From assembly GCF_025420585.1 (NCBI RefSeq), contig NZ_JAOEGB010000019.1, positions 1 to 64,000 on the forward strand: a stretch of DNA of 64,000 nucleotides, given 5' to 3'. This DNA comes from Planotetraspora sp. A-T 1434. GTDB lineage: Bacteria > Actinomycetota > Actinomycetes > Streptosporangiales > Streptosporangiaceae. Under the pieces are notes generated by a model that had not been told where the DNA came from, did not search any database, and worked only from the letters and a program-made list of their open reading frames with translations. The position numbers and the translations under genes are program-made. Positions 61,810-64,000 of this stretch are shown one piece after another. Each line of letters opens with the position of its first letter. The stretch's first letter is position 1.

Positions 61810-62516
61810 CTGCTCACACTCCAAGAAGCTGACCGGATTCCAGCGTGACGGGGCCGGACCCCCGAAGCGACGTATCGACGTCGATGTGCCTTGCCAGCCA
61901 CCTCAGAATTTGCGCGCAAATGTGCCTTCACAACCCCTACACGCCGCACGCCCCCCCTTACCCGGGCCCTGTGAACCCCTATTTGGGCGCGGATCTGCTG
62001 CTCAGAGACCGGGCCGCGAATACGCTCGCCAAATGACAGGCTCGCAGACCCACAGGGGAAGGCCGCCCGCGATAAGCGACCGCTACGTCGCCTTTCCGGG
62101 GCACCGGGCCGCCACGTGGATCCCGCGTTCCGCTGCAGGAGACGTGCTGTTCACCCAGCATCTGCCCGGCCGGCGCCCCAGGCGCCCGTAGGGCTTCGGC
62201 GTCCGATCGCGTAAACGCCCGGAACAATGCGGCCACATGATGTCACCGGTCAATTACTCAAACAAGTTCTCGGAGAAACTCGCGGCGCCGTGCAGCGCCC
62301 ACAGCATCTCGCCGCGTGTAATTACCGAGAGAGTCAGGAAACGCGGCAAATGTCCGGATGAACAGCTGTCCGGAAAACGCCACGTGGCTCCTCGGAACAG
62401 ACGCCGACCAGGGCGATCAGGGGAACGTCGCAATCCAGGAGTAATACTGGCGCATTTGTCGCGCCCAGTTTTATTCAGGATTGCTCGGCCGACGCCTCCA
62501 CTATCCGGGAGGAGTA
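61810..62516. other. Gene-free region between sigma factor and AraC regulator
   Basis: A 707-bp divergent region of lower GC. A 52-codon plus-strand frame at 62034-62192 has no ribosome site or homology I recognise and is not called. GCAATCCAGGAGTAAT near 62431 weakly resembles the 16-bp operator. Confidence 0.7.
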
Positions 62517-63329
62517 ATGGACGACGTAATCGAGCGAGCTGTCCTGCGAGTCATCGACAGCATGCACGAGAACCTCGGCGAACAGATCACCATCGACGAC
62601 ATGGCGCGCACGGCGATGTTCAGCAAGTTCCACTTCTCCCGCGTCTTCCAGCGGGTCACGGGGCTTTCACCTGGGCGCTTCCTGTCAGCGGTACGGCTCC
62701 GCGAGGCCAAACGGCTGCTGGCCTCGACACCGCTGAGCGTCACGAACATCAGCCATCAGGTCGGCTACTCCAGTGTCGGCACCTTCAGCTCGCGGTTCAC
62801 CAGCAGCGTGGGGCTCTCTCCGAGCAGGTATCGGCAGCTCATGAGCGTCACGCCGCAGATCCTCACCGACGGCCGCCACGACTTATCGGGGGGCTCGACG
62901 GTGACGATCAGGGGTGACATCACCTCTCCGATGGAGGACCGGCCGGTCTTCGCGGGCCTGTTCCCCGACCAGATCCTGGAGGGCCGGCCCGCCAGCTTCA
63001 CGCTGCTCAGCAGGCCCGGGCCGTACGTCCTGGCGAACGTGCCGGAGGGCCGCTGGCACCTGATCGCGCAGTCGATCGCCGCCGGCCGGGAGGACGCCAT
63101 CCACTACCCGCCCGGCGACGACGAGGCGCTCTGCATCGCGCGTTCCGGGCCCATCACGGTCGGGTCGGGGGGCGGGCCGCATCTCGCCGACATCCAGCTC
63201 AAGCCGATGCGGCCGCTCGACCCTCCGGTGCTGCTGGCGCTGCGCGATCTCCTGTCCTCGCAGGACTCGCAGCACTTCGCGGACACCACTGTGGGCGCCC
63301 CTGTGGGCGCGGCTGTGGGCGCCTGCTGA
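62517..63329 (+). CDS. AraC-family transcriptional regulator
   Basis: 270 residues with the DNA-binding domain at the N-terminus (about 5-105): two helix-turn-helix motifs, ITIDDMARTAMFSKFHFSRVF and ISHQVGYSSVGTFSSRFTS (quoted in part), with GLSPGRF and GLSPSRYRQL. The C-terminal half is an uncharacterised domain rather than a typical sugar-binding cupin. The last about 15 residues repeat GAPVGAAVGA. ATG 62517 follows GGGAGGAG. The target is unknown. Confidence 0.9.
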   Translation: MDDVIERAVLRVIDSMHENLGEQITIDDMARTAMFSKFHFSRVFQRVTGLSPGRFLSAVRLREAKRLLASTPLSVTNISHQVGYSSVGTFSSRFTSSVGLSPSRYRQLMSVTPQILTDGRHDLSGGSTVTIRGDITSPMEDRPVFAGLFPDQILEGRPASFTLLSRPGPYVLANVPEGRWHLIAQSIAAGREDAIHYPPGDDEALCIARSGPITVGSGGGPHLADIQLKPMRPLDPPVLLALRDLLSSQDSQHFADTTVGAPVGAAVGAC

Positions 63330-63342
63330 GCCCCGGCACGAG

Positions 63343-63383
63343 AAGCGCCGCGGGCGGTGATTCCATCACCGCCCGCGGCGCTT
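63343..63383. terminator. Strong bidirectional hairpin terminator
   Basis: A perfect 18-bp stem AAGCGCCGCGGGCGGTGA (63343-63360 with 63366-63383) with a 5-nt loop, between convergent AraC and P450 genes. Confidence 0.9.
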
Positions 63384-63417
63384 CCGACATCTGTTCCGGG
63401 TGTTTTCCGAAGACGGC

Positions 63418-64000
63418 TCAGGCGAGGCTCACGGTCATCGGCAGGCCGCCGCGGACCCTGAGGGACAGCATGGCCTCGGGGGTCACCCGGTAGCCGGGAA
63501 CGCCGGTCAGCCGCAGCTCGCGGCACACCATGGCGACGACGAACGTCGCCTCCATCATGCCGAGGTGGTTGCCGACGCAGAACCGGGGCCCCGCGCCGAA
63601 CGGGATGTAGGCATAGCGCGGCCGGCCGGACGGGCGGCCGGGGTCGAACCGCTCCGGATCGAACCGATCGGGTTCGTCCCAGAAGGCGGGATGCCGGTGC
63701 AGCGTGTACGGGCTGATCATGACGTCCGCCCCGGCCGGCACGTGGTAGCCGCCGACCTCGTCGTCCCGCTGGGCCACCCGGGTCAGGGCCCACACCGGCG
63801 GGTAGAGCCGCAGGACCTCCTCGACGACCATCGCCGTGTACGTGAGCCGGTGGAGGTCCTCGTAGACCGGCGGCCGGTCGCCCAGCACCTCGACGGCCTC
63901 CGCGCGCAGCCGCTCCCCCACATCCGGATGCAGGTCGATGAGGTGGAAGGCCCACGACAGCGTGCTGGCCGTCGTCTCGTGCCCCGCGAGCAGCAGCGTG
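63418..64000 (-). CDS. Cytochrome P450, C-terminal part (runs off the window)
   Basis: About 194 codons of the C-terminal half are present; the start lies beyond position 64000. The I-helix LLLAGHETTAST is at the edge, EEVLRLYPP is the K-helix ExxR, and the heme loop is IPFGAGPRFCVGNHLGMME with the axial Cys. The sequence resembles CYP102/CYP4-like class II P450s (FDPERFDPGRPSGRP) rather than the CYP105-type P450 at 11.4 kb. Function unknown. Confidence 0.93.
   Translation of the reverse strand, partial: TLLLAGHETTASTLSWAFHLIDLHPDVGERLRAEAVEVLGDRPPVYEDLHRLTYTAMVVEEVLRLYPPVWALTRVAQRDDEVGGYHVPAGADVMISPYTLHRHPAFWDEPDRFDPERFDPGRPSGRPRYAYIPFGAGPRFCVGNHLGMMEATFVVAMVCRELRLTGVPGYRVTPEAMLSLRVRGGLPMTVSLA

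Noticed and set aside
62034-62192. 52-codon plus-strand gene between sigma factor and AraC regulator
   Set aside because: No ribosome-binding site, Arg/Pro-rich composition and no recognisable motif.

Overview
The window is high-GC DNA with GTG/ATG starts, ATGA/GTGA stop-start overlaps and dense one-direction operons. This is typical of a filamentous actinomycete, probably of the order Streptosporangiales; that placement is inferred from gene content, with no rRNA or marker gene present. Most of it (about 0.1-57 kb) is a large accessory-rich biosynthetic region without any multimodular PKS/NRPS. It has free-standing condensation, adenylation and adenylation-PCP proteins surrounded by many oxidative tailoring enzymes. 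About 57-64 kb is a separate redox operon under an ECF sigma factor, an AraC regulator and a partial P450.

Layout: 0.1-4.6 kb (-) FAD monooxygenase, adenylation protein, condensation protein. 4.9-5.6 kb SDR. 6.0-9.2 kb (-) FAD-linked oxidase and zinc-ribbon methyltransferase. 9.7-11.2 kb (+) a solute-binding-protein homologue lacking a signal peptide. 11.4-12.8 kb (-) P450. 12.9-15.8 kb an island with a different look: YdcF, GntR regulator, a 41-residue peptide and a PIMT-like methyltransferase. 15.9-19.1 kb (-) MFS exporter and membrane acyltransferase. 20.3-23.2 kb (+) two flavin monooxygenases (acyl-CoA-dehydrogenase fold and HpaB fold). 23.3-24.3 kb a decayed ABC ATPase and its permease. 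24.5-27.1 kb (-) PhyH dioxygenase and a tyrosine 2,3-aminomutase. 27.9-35.3 kb (-) acyltransferase, type II thioesterase, acyl-CoA dehydrogenase, B12 radical SAM enzyme, A-PCP didomain. 35.8 kb arylamine N-acetyltransferase family. 36.7-42.6 kb aryl-CoA ligase and a paaABCDE-type epoxidase set in which PaaA and PaaB are fused. 42.6-50.1 kb molybdopterin oxidoreductase, esterase, PPTase, a hypothetical protein, acyl-CoA carboxylase beta chain, NAD-dependent epimerase. 50.3-52.7 kb a 68-residue peptide facing a LuxR-type regulator and a degenerate YcaO protein. 53.0-57.0 kb a second aryl-CoA ligase, tryptophan 2,3-dioxygenase and kynureninase.

How it fits together (inference): tryptophan dioxygenase plus kynureninase would supply anthranilate. 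An aryl-CoA ligase would activate it, and the Paa-type epoxidase could convert it to an aminosalicylate-like unit, the logic known from antimycin AntF/AntHIJKL. The aminomutase and HpaB enzyme would supply a hydroxylated beta-tyrosine. The A-PCP, B12 radical SAM and acyl-CoA dehydrogenase operon would supply a carrier-bound, C-methylated and desaturated amino acid. The free-standing C protein and the NAT homologue are candidate amide-forming enzymes.

Three repeat systems stand out. (1) A 16-bp box, consensus GCAWYYNRGGAGATGC, lies in at least seven intergenic promoter regions from 4.8 to 38.5 kb and looks like a cluster-wide operator. (2) A different 39-bp box recurs upstream of three transcription units at 46-55 kb. 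(3) An intergenic repeat family built on a GTGATCATGCAC core is spaced exactly 53 bp, in tandem or mirrored around a central hairpin, at four loci. The strongest candidates for undescribed biology are these repeats, the peptide/degenerate-YcaO/LuxR locus at 50.3-52.7 kb, and the 41-residue peptide coupled to a PIMT-like methyltransferase at 14.5-15.8 kb.
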